NCBI GenBank assembly: GCA_019247255.1 | Contig: JAFAPJ010000304.1 | Location: 1-6,037, forward strand | Direction of reading: 5' to 3' | Length of the DNA stretch: 6,037 nt | From: Methylobacteriaceae bacterium | GTDB taxonomy: Bacteria > Pseudomonadota > Alphaproteobacteria > Rhizobiales > Beijerinckiaceae | In this document: positions 1 to 5,583 of the stretch, in pieces | Numbering within the stretch: position 1 is the stretch's first letter | Layout: each line of letters starts with the position of its first letter | Position numbers and translations under genes: made by a program | Notes under the pieces: model-generated | The model's input: only the letters and a program-made list of their open reading frames with translations | What the model was told of the DNA's origin: nothing | Database searches by the model: none

Positions 1-187
1 ACTTGCCGCACGCGGTTTCCCCGATGAGCCCGACCATTTCGCCGGGCGCGATCGCGAGGGAGAAGCCGCGGACCGCCTCGACCTCCCCGCCGTCCCCGGG
101 AAAGCGAACGCTCACGCCTTCGGCCCGGATCACGGGCGGGGAGATTGCGGCCAGGCGTGGTGACAGGCGCACGATGTCAGCGGCCAT
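1..187 (-). CDS. ABC importer ATP-binding subunit, N-terminal fragment (Dpp/Opp type)
   Basis: This is the start of a cytoplasmic ATPase that would power the importer encoded just upstream; only 62 residues lie in the window. Residues about 19-55 read as the first beta strands of an ABC domain (VIRAEGVSVRF, then an AVRGFSLAIAPGEMVGLIG segment), and residues 56-62 are a Walker A motif, GETACGK, cut before the Ser/Thr. The usual form in this family is GESGSGKS or GETGCGKS, so Ala59 is a mild variant that still fits GxxxxGK. I chose the ATG at 187, which overlaps the end of the second permease gene by 11 bases; a GTG at 172 is the alternative, and neither has a strong Shine-Dalgarno. Position as the fourth gene after binding protein and two permeases fits a DppD-like subunit, or a DppD-DppF fusion; the rest of the gene is outside the window. 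Confidence 0.86.
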   Translation of the reverse strand, partial: MAADIVRLSPRLAAISPPVIRAEGVSVRFPGDGGEVEAVRGFSLAIAPGEMVGLIGETACGK

Positions 188-1127
188 AGACGCGCTCGAG
201 CCCGTTGCCGAAGGCCGCGTAGCCGAACACGGTGAGCGAGATCGCGAGGCCGGGAAATACGGACGGCCACCACTCCCCCTGCACGATGTCGTTCGCGCCG
301 ACCGCAATCATCAGGCCCCATTCGGGGGTCGGAGGGCGGACGCCCGCCCCGACGAAGCTCAGGCCTGCGGTCATGAGGATCGCGAAGCCGATCGTGACCG
401 ACGACTGGATGATCGCCGGCGCGAGGGCGTTCGGCAGCACGTGGCGGAAGGCCACGACGATCTCGCGATTGCCCAGGGCCCGCGCGGCTTCCACGTAGCC
501 ACGGTGGCGCTGGCTCAACACCTCGGCCCGGGTCAGCCGCAGGTAGATCGGCGCGTAGAGGAGCGCCAGCGCGACGACGATGTTGCCGACGTTGCGCCCG
601 GCGAGCGCGACGAGGATCATCCCGGAGATGAAGACCGGGAAGGACTGGACGAGATCCGACGCCCGCATCAGGAGCTCGGTCGCCGGATTGCGAAAGTAGC
701 CGGCGACCAGGCCGAGCGCGACGCCGAGCGCGAACGACGACACGGTCGCGGTCAGCGCGATCGCGACGTCGGTGCGGGGCGCCGCGACGACCCGGGAGAA
801 CACGTCCATGCCCGAGGCGTCCGTGCCGAACCAGTGCGGAGGCCGGGCCGCGCCCGTGAGGCTGGTCCAGACGAGGCGAGGCCAGTCGAGGGCTGCGGGC
901 GGCGGGGTCGAGGGCACGCCGACGACGGATTGAGGGTCGAACGGAGCGAGCCAGGGACCGACGATCATCAAAGCGACCGACAGCGCCACCAGGGCCGACC
1001 CGATCGCCAGCATGGGATTGCCGCGCAACGCGCGGCGCAGACGGATGCGCTGCGTGGCGGCGGGTCCGAGCGCGAGGGCTGGCGCCACGGCGGGCGAGCG
1101 CAGCGCCGTGTCCGGCGACGTCGTCAA
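177..1127 (-). CDS. ABC importer permease, DppC/OppC type
   Basis: Inner-membrane permease, the second of the two transmembrane subunits of a peptide/opine/nickel-family importer; 316 residues, normal for the family. An N-terminal OppC_N-like part (about residues 28-65, RALRGNPMLAIG followed by the first membrane helix) precedes the conserved HWFGTDASGMDVFSR motif at 98-112. Further hydrophobic segments lie near 121-145, 160-198, 235-258 and 290-307. The EAA loop that docks on the ATPase is at about 211-239 (EAARALG through LPNALAPAI), and GAGVRPPTPEWG at 260-271 is typical of the subfamily. The reading frame is open far upstream of the gene, but the start chosen is TTG at 1127: its TTGA overlaps the stop of the preceding permease gene, with GGGTGA a few bases upstream. 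The first in-frame ATG (codon 39) would cut into the N-terminal domain, so it is unlikely. Confidence 0.93.
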   Translation of the reverse strand: MTTSPDTALRSPAVAPALALGPAATQRIRLRRALRGNPMLAIGSALVALSVALMIVGPWLAPFDPQSVVGVPSTPPPAALDWPRLVWTSLTGAARPPHWFGTDASGMDVFSRVVAAPRTDVAIALTATVSSFALGVALGLVAGYFRNPATELLMRASDLVQSFPVFISGMILVALAGRNVGNIVVALALLYAPIYLRLTRAEVLSQRHRGYVEAARALGNREIVVAFRHVLPNALAPAIIQSSVTIGFAILMTAGLSFVGAGVRPPTPEWGLMIAVGANDIVQGEWWPSVFPGLAISLTVFGYAAFGNGLERVYGR

Positions 1128-2152
1128 TGGGTCACCCGCGGATCGACGACCGCGTGGACGATGTCGAGGAGAAGATAGACGAACAGCGAGATCGCCGTGA
1201 TGACGAGGATCGTCGCCTGGATCGCGGGATAGTCGAAGGACAGGATCGAGCGCACGGCGTATTGGCCGATGCCGCCGAGCGAGAAGATCGTCTCGATCAC
1301 GACGGCGCCGCCCAGGATATAGCCGTAGAGCGCCCCGAACAGCGCGATGGCCGGCGCGAGCGCGGAGCGCAGGGCGTAGCGGGCGATGCGCGTGGGAGGC
1401 AGGCCGGCGGCGCGGGCGTAGAGAACGAAATCCGACTGCAGGACCCGCACCATGTTCTGCCGCACCATCTTGATGATCGGTCCGGAGAGGACGAACACCT
1501 TGGTGAGGACCGGGAGCGCGAGGTGCTGCAGGCCGTCCGCGAGCGCGTCCCAGCGCCCGGCCAGGATCGAGTCGATCGTGATGAAGCCCGTGACGGATGG
1601 CGGCGGGGTCAGCATCGGGTCGAGGCGCCCCAGCGGGGGCGGGACGACGTTGAGCACCGAGAAGAAGACGTAGACGAACAGAAGCCCCCACCAGAACTCA
1701 GGCTGGGACCCGGCGAAGAGCGAATAGGCGAAGGCGGATCGATCCGCTGCGCCCCCCGGCTTGACCGCGCACATCATGCCGATCGGCACGGAGAGGAGGA
1801 ATGCGAGAGCGAACGCGATCGTGACGAGCTCGATCGTGATCGGCAGCGCATCGCGGATCTCCTTGCCGACGGGAGCTCCGCTGACCCAGGACCGTCCGAG
1901 GTCGCCCTGCAGGATGCCGGACGAGCCGGAGGCGACGCCGAGGTAGCGTCCGAGCTGCGTGGTCACGGGCTCGTCGAGGCCGATCGACCGCTTGGCGGAC
2001 GCGTAGGCCTCCGGCGTCGGGTTCTGGCCGACCAGGCGCGCCACGGGGTCGGCCGGCAACGCCCGGATCAGGAAGAACACCGCGAGCGCCAAGGCGAGAA
2101 GCTGGAGCGTCGAGACGCCCAGGCGGCGGAGCACGAAGGCGCCGGTCGACAT
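1124..2152 (-). CDS. ABC importer permease, DppB/OppB type
   Basis: Inner-membrane permease, the first transmembrane subunit of the importer; 342 residues, close to the usual length. The N-terminus has the family pattern: a first helix at about 12-32, then RALPADPVARLVG (30-42) and a periplasmic stretch containing GLDEPVTTQLGRYL and GDLGRSW (83-89). Other hydrophobic segments lie near 105-128, 141-170, 210-230, 268-292 and 312-335. The EAA loop is at about 245-269 (YARAAGLPPTRIARYALR, then ALAPAI), followed by GGAVVIETIFSLGGIGQ (281-297), a hallmark of DppB-like proteins. The start is the ATG at 2152 rather than the TTG two codons earlier, because AGAGG sits 8 bases before the ATG and only 2 bases before the TTG. 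It begins 11 bp after the binding-protein stop and its stop overlaps the next permease start, so the genes are co-transcribed and probably translationally coupled. Confidence 0.95.
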   Translation of the reverse strand: MSTGAFVLRRLGVSTLQLLALALAVFFLIRALPADPVARLVGQNPTPEAYASAKRSIGLDEPVTTQLGRYLGVASGSSGILQGDLGRSWVSGAPVGKEIRDALPITIELVTIAFALAFLLSVPIGMMCAVKPGGAADRSAFAYSLFAGSQPEFWWGLLFVYVFFSVLNVVPPPLGRLDPMLTPPPSVTGFITIDSILAGRWDALADGLQHLALPVLTKVFVLSGPIIKMVRQNMVRVLQSDFVLYARAAGLPPTRIARYALRSALAPAIALFGALYGYILGGAVVIETIFSLGGIGQYAVRSILSFDYPAIQATILVITAISLFVYLLLDIVHAVVDPRVTH

Positions 2153-2166
2153 GACCAAGACCTCTA
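2153..2166 (-). promoter_or_regulatory. Ribosome binding site deciding the first permease start
   Basis: On the minus strand the stop codon of the binding-protein gene runs into AGAGG, followed by 8 bases and then ATG at 2152. This spacing favours the ATG over the in-frame TTG at 2158. Confidence 0.65.
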
Positions 2167-3846
2167 CGGGACCAGGCTCAGATCGAAGAAGCGGATTGAA
2201 TTATCGGCATGCCATGTGACCCCGGACAGCTTCGCGGACGTCGCGTACTGGGTCTTGGTCTCCAGAATGGGGATGATGGCGAGGTCCCGCTGCAGGATGT
2301 CCTGCACGGCCTTCAGCATCTCGGTCTGCTTCGTCTGATCCGTTTCGGCCTTGATCTTCGCGAACAGGCCGTCGACCTCCGGGTTGGCATAGTTGGAGGT
2401 GTTGATGATCGCGCCTGCCCCGTTGGAGATGTAGAAGACCATGAGCTGGTAGGCGCCGGAGATGGCGGATGCCTTGTCGGTGTCGCTGATCGAGAGCGGC
2501 AGGTCCTTCTTGACGAGGCGGCGGTCGCCGATCTGCGTCTGCGGGATGGGGTCGAGCACCACGGGGAAGCCGACCGCCTTCAACGAGGTCTGGATCACGG
2601 CGGCGATCGGCCCGAGATAGGATTCGCGCTCGGCCGTGTAGGCGAGCTTGAACTGGTCCGCGAAGGCCTCCAGGCCCTTGCCGCCGGGATACCCCGCCTC
2701 GGCCAGGAGCGCCTTCGCCTTCTCCGGATCGTAGGCGTATTGCTGGTCGGGTCTTGCGTAACCGGGAAAGCTCGAGGGGATGTGGCTCTCCCAGCGCTTG
2801 GCCGCGCCCGCATAGCCGATGTCCGCCGCCTGTCCGTAATTGACCGCGTACGCCATGGCCTGTCGCAGCTTGACGTTGTCGAAGGGCGGCACCTTCCAGT
2901 TCGGGGCGAGGAACAGGGTCTCGTTGCCGTAGACGCCGACAACCTTCACCCCGGAGGTGTTGCGCAGGCTCGCGAACTCCTTGGCGGTCAGGCGCTGCGT
3001 GAGCTGCGCCCGGCCGGAGCGGAGCGTGACGAGGCGGTTCGCGCTCTGAGGGATCTTCTTCATGACGACCCGCTCCACGGCGGGCTTGCCGCGATAGTAG
3101 TTCGGGTTCGCCTTGACCACGAACTCGTCGTCCTTGACCCACCGCTCCAGGCAATAGGGGCCGAAGGCCGGCACGTTCTCCGTGTTGACGTAGTCGTGGC
3201 TCCAGGGATCGTCGGGCTTGGCGTGAGCTTTCATCTCCTTGGAGTCGAACGGGGCCATGCCGTAGATGGTCATGGCCATGAGCAGGAAGGCGTTCGGGGC
3301 CGATTGCGTGATGCGCACCGTGTAGTCATCGACCTTCGTAACCTCGTCCCCGAGCTTCTTGGCCTCGGGATCCTTGAAGACGTCGCGCGTGAAGCCTTTG
3401 ACGCCGCCCACGTTCGCCAGGAACCAGGCGACCGGCGCCTTGCCGCTGACCGACTTGGCGCGCGCGAAGGTGTAGAGCACGTCCTCGGCGGTGAACTCGT
3501 TGCCGGCGCAGCTTCTGACCCCACGGCGCAGATGCATGGTCCAGGTCAGGGACGCCGCGTCGTACTCCCAGCGCTCGACGAGCCGGCCCTCGTAGCGGGT
3601 GAAGTCGAGGAGCCGCACGCCGTCCTCGCCGGTTCCGGCATACGGGTAGTAGACCATCGGCTCCATGAGATTGATGAAGCCCGTCTGAGTGGTGCCGATC
3701 GAGGCGGCCGGCCCGTCGTAGTTGAGGCTCGTCGGCACGTCCTCGGCGAGGAACAGGACGCTCTGCTGCTGCGCCACCGCCGGCGTGCCCGCGACCGCGC
3801 CCAGCGCCAGACCGCCCCCGACAACCCGACCCACCCAGCCGCGCAT
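2164..3846 (-). CDS. ABC importer periplasmic solute-binding protein, family 5 (DppA/OppA-like)
   Basis: Periplasmic receptor that captures the substrate and delivers it to the two permeases encoded downstream; 560 residues, usual for the SBP_bac_5 family. A signal peptide is clear: Arg2 and Arg7, a Gly/Ala/Leu core at 8-20, and a probable cleavage at AVA|QQ (25/26). There is no lipobox cysteine, so the mature protein should be soluble. Family motifs follow: LVERWEYD (89-96), WTMHLRRGVRSCAGNEFTAEDVLY around 102-125, FGPYCLERW (228-236), NPNYYRG (248-253), LRQAMAYAVNY (327-337) and YDPEKAKALLAEAGYPGG (372-389). The frame stays open 77 codons upstream, but that extension crosses the divergent promoter and the regulator gene, while AAGGAGG six bases before the ATG at 3846 fixes the start. 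The mature protein has two cysteines, C113 and C232, which might form a disulfide. Peptides, opines, glycosides or other organics are all possible ligands; the sequence does not settle which. Confidence 0.95.
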   Translation of the reverse strand: MRGWVGRVVGGGLALGAVAGTPAVAQQQSVLFLAEDVPTSLNYDGPAASIGTTQTGFINLMEPMVYYPYAGTGEDGVRLLDFTRYEGRLVERWEYDAASLTWTMHLRRGVRSCAGNEFTAEDVLYTFARAKSVSGKAPVAWFLANVGGVKGFTRDVFKDPEAKKLGDEVTKVDDYTVRITQSAPNAFLLMAMTIYGMAPFDSKEMKAHAKPDDPWSHDYVNTENVPAFGPYCLERWVKDDEFVVKANPNYYRGKPAVERVVMKKIPQSANRLVTLRSGRAQLTQRLTAKEFASLRNTSGVKVVGVYGNETLFLAPNWKVPPFDNVKLRQAMAYAVNYGQAADIGYAGAAKRWESHIPSSFPGYARPDQQYAYDPEKAKALLAEAGYPGGKGLEAFADQFKLAYTAERESYLGPIAAVIQTSLKAVGFPVVLDPIPQTQIGDRRLVKKDLPLSISDTDKASAISGAYQLMVFYISNGAGAIINTSNYANPEVDGLFAKIKAETDQTKQTEMLKAVQDILQRDLAIIPILETKTQYATSAKLSGVTWHADNSIRFFDLSLVP

Positions 3847-3859
3847 GGCTTCCCTCCTT
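3847..3859 (-). promoter_or_regulatory. Strong Shine-Dalgarno of the solute-binding protein gene
   Basis: AAGGAGG on the minus strand, six bases (GAAGCC) before the ATG at 3846. It is the best Shine-Dalgarno in the window and rules out the longer upstream reading of this frame. Confidence 0.85.
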
Positions 3860-3871
3860 GGTCCGGGACAA

Positions 3872-3919
3872 AGGTATGCAGCAATCTCGATTGTATGCAA
3901 ATGAAAAAATTGCATGCCG
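3872..3919. promoter_or_regulatory. Candidate operator array between divergent units
   Basis: Three ten-base sites sit at exactly 19-bp intervals: AGGTATGCAG (3872-3881), TTGTATGCAA (3891-3900) and TTGCATGCCG (3910-3919). They share the core G(T/C)ATGC. The middle one is a near-palindrome (8 of 10 positions symmetric) resembling the TTGTATACAA-type sites recognised by several GntR/FCD regulators. ATGCAA (3895-3900) and TTGCAT (3910-3915) also form a perfect 6-bp inverted repeat around an A-rich 9-base spacer. The array lies between the importer operon and the GntR gene, so the encoded regulator is the obvious candidate binder. The pattern is seen directly; binding is inference. Confidence 0.5.
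3890..3895 (-). promoter_or_regulatory. Possible -10 element of the importer operon promoter
   Basis: TACAAT on the minus strand differs from TATAAT at one base and lies about 44 bases before the binding-protein ATG. No convincing -35 hexamer is found 16-18 bases upstream (GGCATG at 3913-3918 is poor). The hexamer falls inside the middle operator-like site, so a bound repressor would block it. Tentative. Confidence 0.25.
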
Positions 3920-3946
3920 AGCTGCGAGCGTGTATCGCGTCGGGCG

Positions 3947-4681
3947 ATGGCACAGACGCTCACCCGATCCGGCGCCGCCACGATCCGCCTGCGCGAGATG
4001 CTGCTGACGGGCGAGTTCGCTCCGGGCTCTCGCTTGACCGAGGTTGTCCTGGCCGGGCGCCTCGGTGTCTCGCGCACCCCGGTGCGGGACGCGTTGAGCG
4101 CCCTCGCGCAGGAGGGCCTGCTCGCCTACGAGCCCAACCGGGGCTACGAGGTCCGCAGCTGCACGCTGGAGGACGTGCTCGGCGCCTATCAGGTGCGGCA
4201 GACCCTGGAAGCGCTCGCCTGCCGGCTCGCCGCCGAGCGGGGCCTGACGGTCGTTCACCGCGCCCGCATGATGGACGCCAACGAGCGGATCGCGGCTCTG
4301 CTCGAAGGCGGGTCATGGCGCGAGGGCGGAGCGCGCGGATGGCGTGATCTGAACGCGGCGTTCCACGACACCATCATCGCGGCCACGGGCAACAAGGCGC
4401 TCGCCCGGGCCATCGCGGACACGCAGCGTCTCCCGGTGCTGGTCGAGGGCGGCGGCTCGCGTTGGTTCACCCACGGCGAGCTCGTGCTGGCCTTCGACGA
4501 TGCGGCGATCCGTCAGTCGCAGGAGGACCACGAGGCGATCTTCGCGGCCCTCCTCGCGCAGGACGGCGAGCGTGCGGCCGCGGTCATGACGCGGCACATC
4601 GAGCGCGCGAAGGGCGTCCTCGCGGCGACATGGCGCCAATCGGCCACGGCTGAGACGGGCGCGAGACAGAGGCCGTCATGA
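3947..4681 (+). CDS. GntR-family transcriptional regulator, FCD (FadR-type) subfamily
   Basis: Cytoplasmic ligand-responsive DNA-binding protein, 244 residues from the ATG at 3947. The N-terminal winged helix-turn-helix covers about 10-70, with the GntR signature across LLTGEFAPGSRLTE (19-32), LAGRLGVSRTPVRDALSAL (35-53) and the wing EGLLAYEPNRGYEVR (56-70). The C-terminal all-helical FCD domain (about 76-225) has the expected metal/ligand pocket positions N136, H140 (LNAAFHDTI), H195 (QEDHEAIF) and H217. An in-frame ATG at 3914 would give 255 residues, but it lies inside the operator-like site, adds an arginine-rich stretch outside the domain, and has no Shine-Dalgarno; the ATG at 3947 also lacks a clear one. 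The gene is divergent from the importer operon and overlaps the hydrolase gene by ATGA. It most likely represses both units and is released by a substrate or pathway intermediate, as is common for this family; the ligand is unknown. Confidence 0.93.
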   Translation: MAQTLTRSGAATIRLREMLLTGEFAPGSRLTEVVLAGRLGVSRTPVRDALSALAQEGLLAYEPNRGYEVRSCTLEDVLGAYQVRQTLEALACRLAAERGLTVVHRARMMDANERIAALLEGGSWREGGARGWRDLNAAFHDTIIAATGNKALARAIADTQRLPVLVEGGGSRWFTHGELVLAFDDAAIRQSQEDHEAIFAALLAQDGERAAAVMTRHIERAKGVLAATWRQSATAETGARQRPS

Positions 4682-5307
4682 GCGGGACGACGGCCGAGGA
4701 GAGCTACAGCGGGGTATTCGACGGGGCGCTCGGTCCCGGCCGGCGGCCCGCGCTGCTCGTCGTGGACTTCATCCGCGCCTATACCGAGGAGGCGTCGCCT
4801 CTCTACGCATCGCCGGCCCGGGCGGCCGTGCATGCGACCGCGCAGCTGCGGGAGGCCTTCGCCGCGAGAAGGCTGCCGGTGGTGTTCACCCGCGTCCTGT
4901 TCGGGCGCTCGGGCCGCGACGGAGGCCTGTTCGTGCGCAAGGTGCCGGTCCTCCGCCGCCTCGTCGACGGCGAGCCGCTGGCCGAATTCGTGCCCGAGCT
5001 TGAACCGAGGCCGGAGGACGTCGTCGTCACCAAGCAATATGCGAGCGCCTTCTTCGGGACGTCGCTCGCCAGCACGCTCGTCGCGTGGGGCGTGGACACG
5101 ACGGTGGTGACCGGCGTCTCGACGAGCGGCTGCGTCCGGGCGACCGCGGTCGACGCCATGCAGCACGGGTTTCGGGTCATGGTCCCGCGGGACTGCGTGG
5201 CCGACCGGCATCCGGGACCGCACGAGGCCAACCTGTTCGACATCGGCGCCAAGTACGGCGACGTCGTTTCCGCCACGGATGTCCTCGCCTACCTGGCCAC
5301 GCTGTGA
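4678..5307 (+). CDS. Isochorismatase-fold cysteine hydrolase (N-carbamoylsarcosine amidase / maleamate amidohydrolase-like)
   Basis: Predicted cytoplasmic amidohydrolase of 209 residues, normal for the family. The Asp-Lys-Cys catalytic triad is visible: D30 in LLVVDF, K119 in VVVTKQYASAFFGT, and nucleophile C152 in VTGVSTSGCVRATAVDAM. The STSGCVRATAVDA block and the tail RDCVADRHPGPHEANLFDI (171-189) resemble the subgroup holding N-carbamoylsarcosine amidase and the maleamate amidohydrolase NicF, rather than nicotinamidases or true isochorismatases; this is judged from memory of the families, not an alignment. Such enzymes release ammonia, with or without CO2, from an amide or N-carbamoyl group. 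The ATG overlaps the regulator stop (ATGA), with AGAGG five bases upstream, so the two are translated together. Next to an organic-solute importer it probably acts on an imported compound or its breakdown product. The exact substrate cannot be read from the sequence. Confidence 0.92.
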   Translation: MSGTTAEESYSGVFDGALGPGRRPALLVVDFIRAYTEEASPLYASPARAAVHATAQLREAFAARRLPVVFTRVLFGRSGRDGGLFVRKVPVLRRLVDGEPLAEFVPELEPRPEDVVVTKQYASAFFGTSLASTLVAWGVDTTVVTGVSTSGCVRATAVDAMQHGFRVMVPRDCVADRHPGPHEANLFDIGAKYGDVVSATDVLAYLATL

Positions 5308-5322
5308 CGCGCTTGCGCTTCT

Positions 5323-5470
5323 CCGGTCAGATTGAACGCAACCCGAAGGGACGGACCGATTTCCGCCATCTCGGCTTCGAAGGGCTTGGTCGTGCTGTGA
5401 GGCACGCCCTGAGCCCTCCTCCTAGACCTGACGGCAATCTGCCTCGTCAGAACCGATTCAATCTGGCCGG
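5323..5470. repeat. Imperfect inverted-repeat element of 148 bp
   Basis: CCGGTCAGATTGAA (5323-5336) is matched on the opposite strand by CCGGCCAGATTGAA (positions 5457-5470 read in reverse), 13 of 14 bases, with 120 bp between. Just outside lie similar direct sequences, TGACGCGCTTGCGC (5305-5318) and TGACGCTCTTGCCC (5472-5485), 12 of 14 identical, though not flush with the repeat ends and the left copy includes the hydrolase stop. The internal sequence contains a further CAATCTG copy (5435-5441). It could be a small non-coding mobile or repeat element, a decayed insertion remnant, or chance; copy number elsewhere is unknown. Confidence 0.4.
5428..5450. other. Stem-loop inside the inverted-repeat element
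   Basis: CTGAC pairs with GTCAG and GGCA with TGCC around an ATC loop, with a two-base TC bulge on the 3' side, giving nine base pairs. No T-run follows, so it is not an obvious terminator of the hydrolase transcript. Confidence 0.4.
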
Positions 5471-5546
5471 ATGACGCTCTTGCCCGCTCTGCGCCGAGCC
5501 GGATGCCCTATTGGCCGGGAGGCCGCAGCAGGATCGCGACCGGACC

Positions 5547-5565
5547 GCTCCCCGCTTCGGGGAGC
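5547..5565. terminator. GC-rich hairpin, probable terminator of the dioxygenase gene
   Basis: GCTCCCCG and CGGGGAGC form a perfect 8-bp stem around a three-base loop (or 7 bp with a five-base loop). It begins 18 bases beyond the minus-strand dioxygenase stop. No T-tract follows on either strand, as is common in GC-rich genomes. Being symmetric, it could also stop transcripts arriving from the hydrolase side. Confidence 0.5.
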
Positions 5566-5583
5566 CGCAGGGCAGGTGACCGG

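Larger units (their letters stand above)
5308..5583. other. Non-coding gap between convergent genes
   Basis: These 276 bases separate the hydrolase stop from the dioxygenase stop. I find no convincing gene: the only frame running through the left half is an out-of-frame continuation from inside the hydrolase and resembles no family I know. The gap holds the inverted repeat, hairpins and terminator listed separately. Confidence 0.7.

Noticed and set aside
3..1178. 391-codon plus-strand open frame opposite the second permease and ATPase.
   Set aside because: Antisense shadow with biased composition and no domain; the minus strand carries clear permease and Walker A motifs.
1127..2338. 403-codon plus-strand open frame opposite the first permease.
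   Set aside because: Antisense shadow, charged low-complexity translation; the DppB-type protein on the other strand explains the sequence.
3847..4077. Upstream extension of the binding-protein frame by 77 codons.
   Set aside because: It crosses the divergent control region and the regulator gene; a signal peptide and a strong Shine-Dalgarno mark the ATG at 3846.
2209..4347. 712-codon open frame on the plus strand, longer than any real gene here.
   Set aside because: It lies antisense to the binding protein gene and runs into the regulator gene in another frame. Its translation is Arg/Asp/Gly/His-rich low-complexity text without a known domain, as expected opposite GC-rich codons.
4513..5223. 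236-codon minus-strand open frame opposite the regulator and hydrolase.
   Set aside because: Spans two real overlapping plus-strand genes with intact catalytic and DNA-binding motifs; its own translation has no recognisable domain.
5381..5410. Possible terminator hairpin for the hydrolase (AGGG/CCCT and CGTGC/GCACG arms).
   Set aside because: The two helices are separated by an uneven internal loop and no T-run follows; too weak to call a terminator.
5085..5474. 129-codon plus-strand frame running from inside the hydrolase into the gap, considered as a small gene or transposase remnant.
   Set aside because: Its first half is an out-of-frame reading of the hydrolase C-terminus and the rest matches no transposase or other family I recognise.
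5308..5583. CRISPR array, tRNA or other known structured RNA in the gap.
   Set aside because: No repeated units with spacers, no cloverleaf and no conserved RNA motif could be seen.
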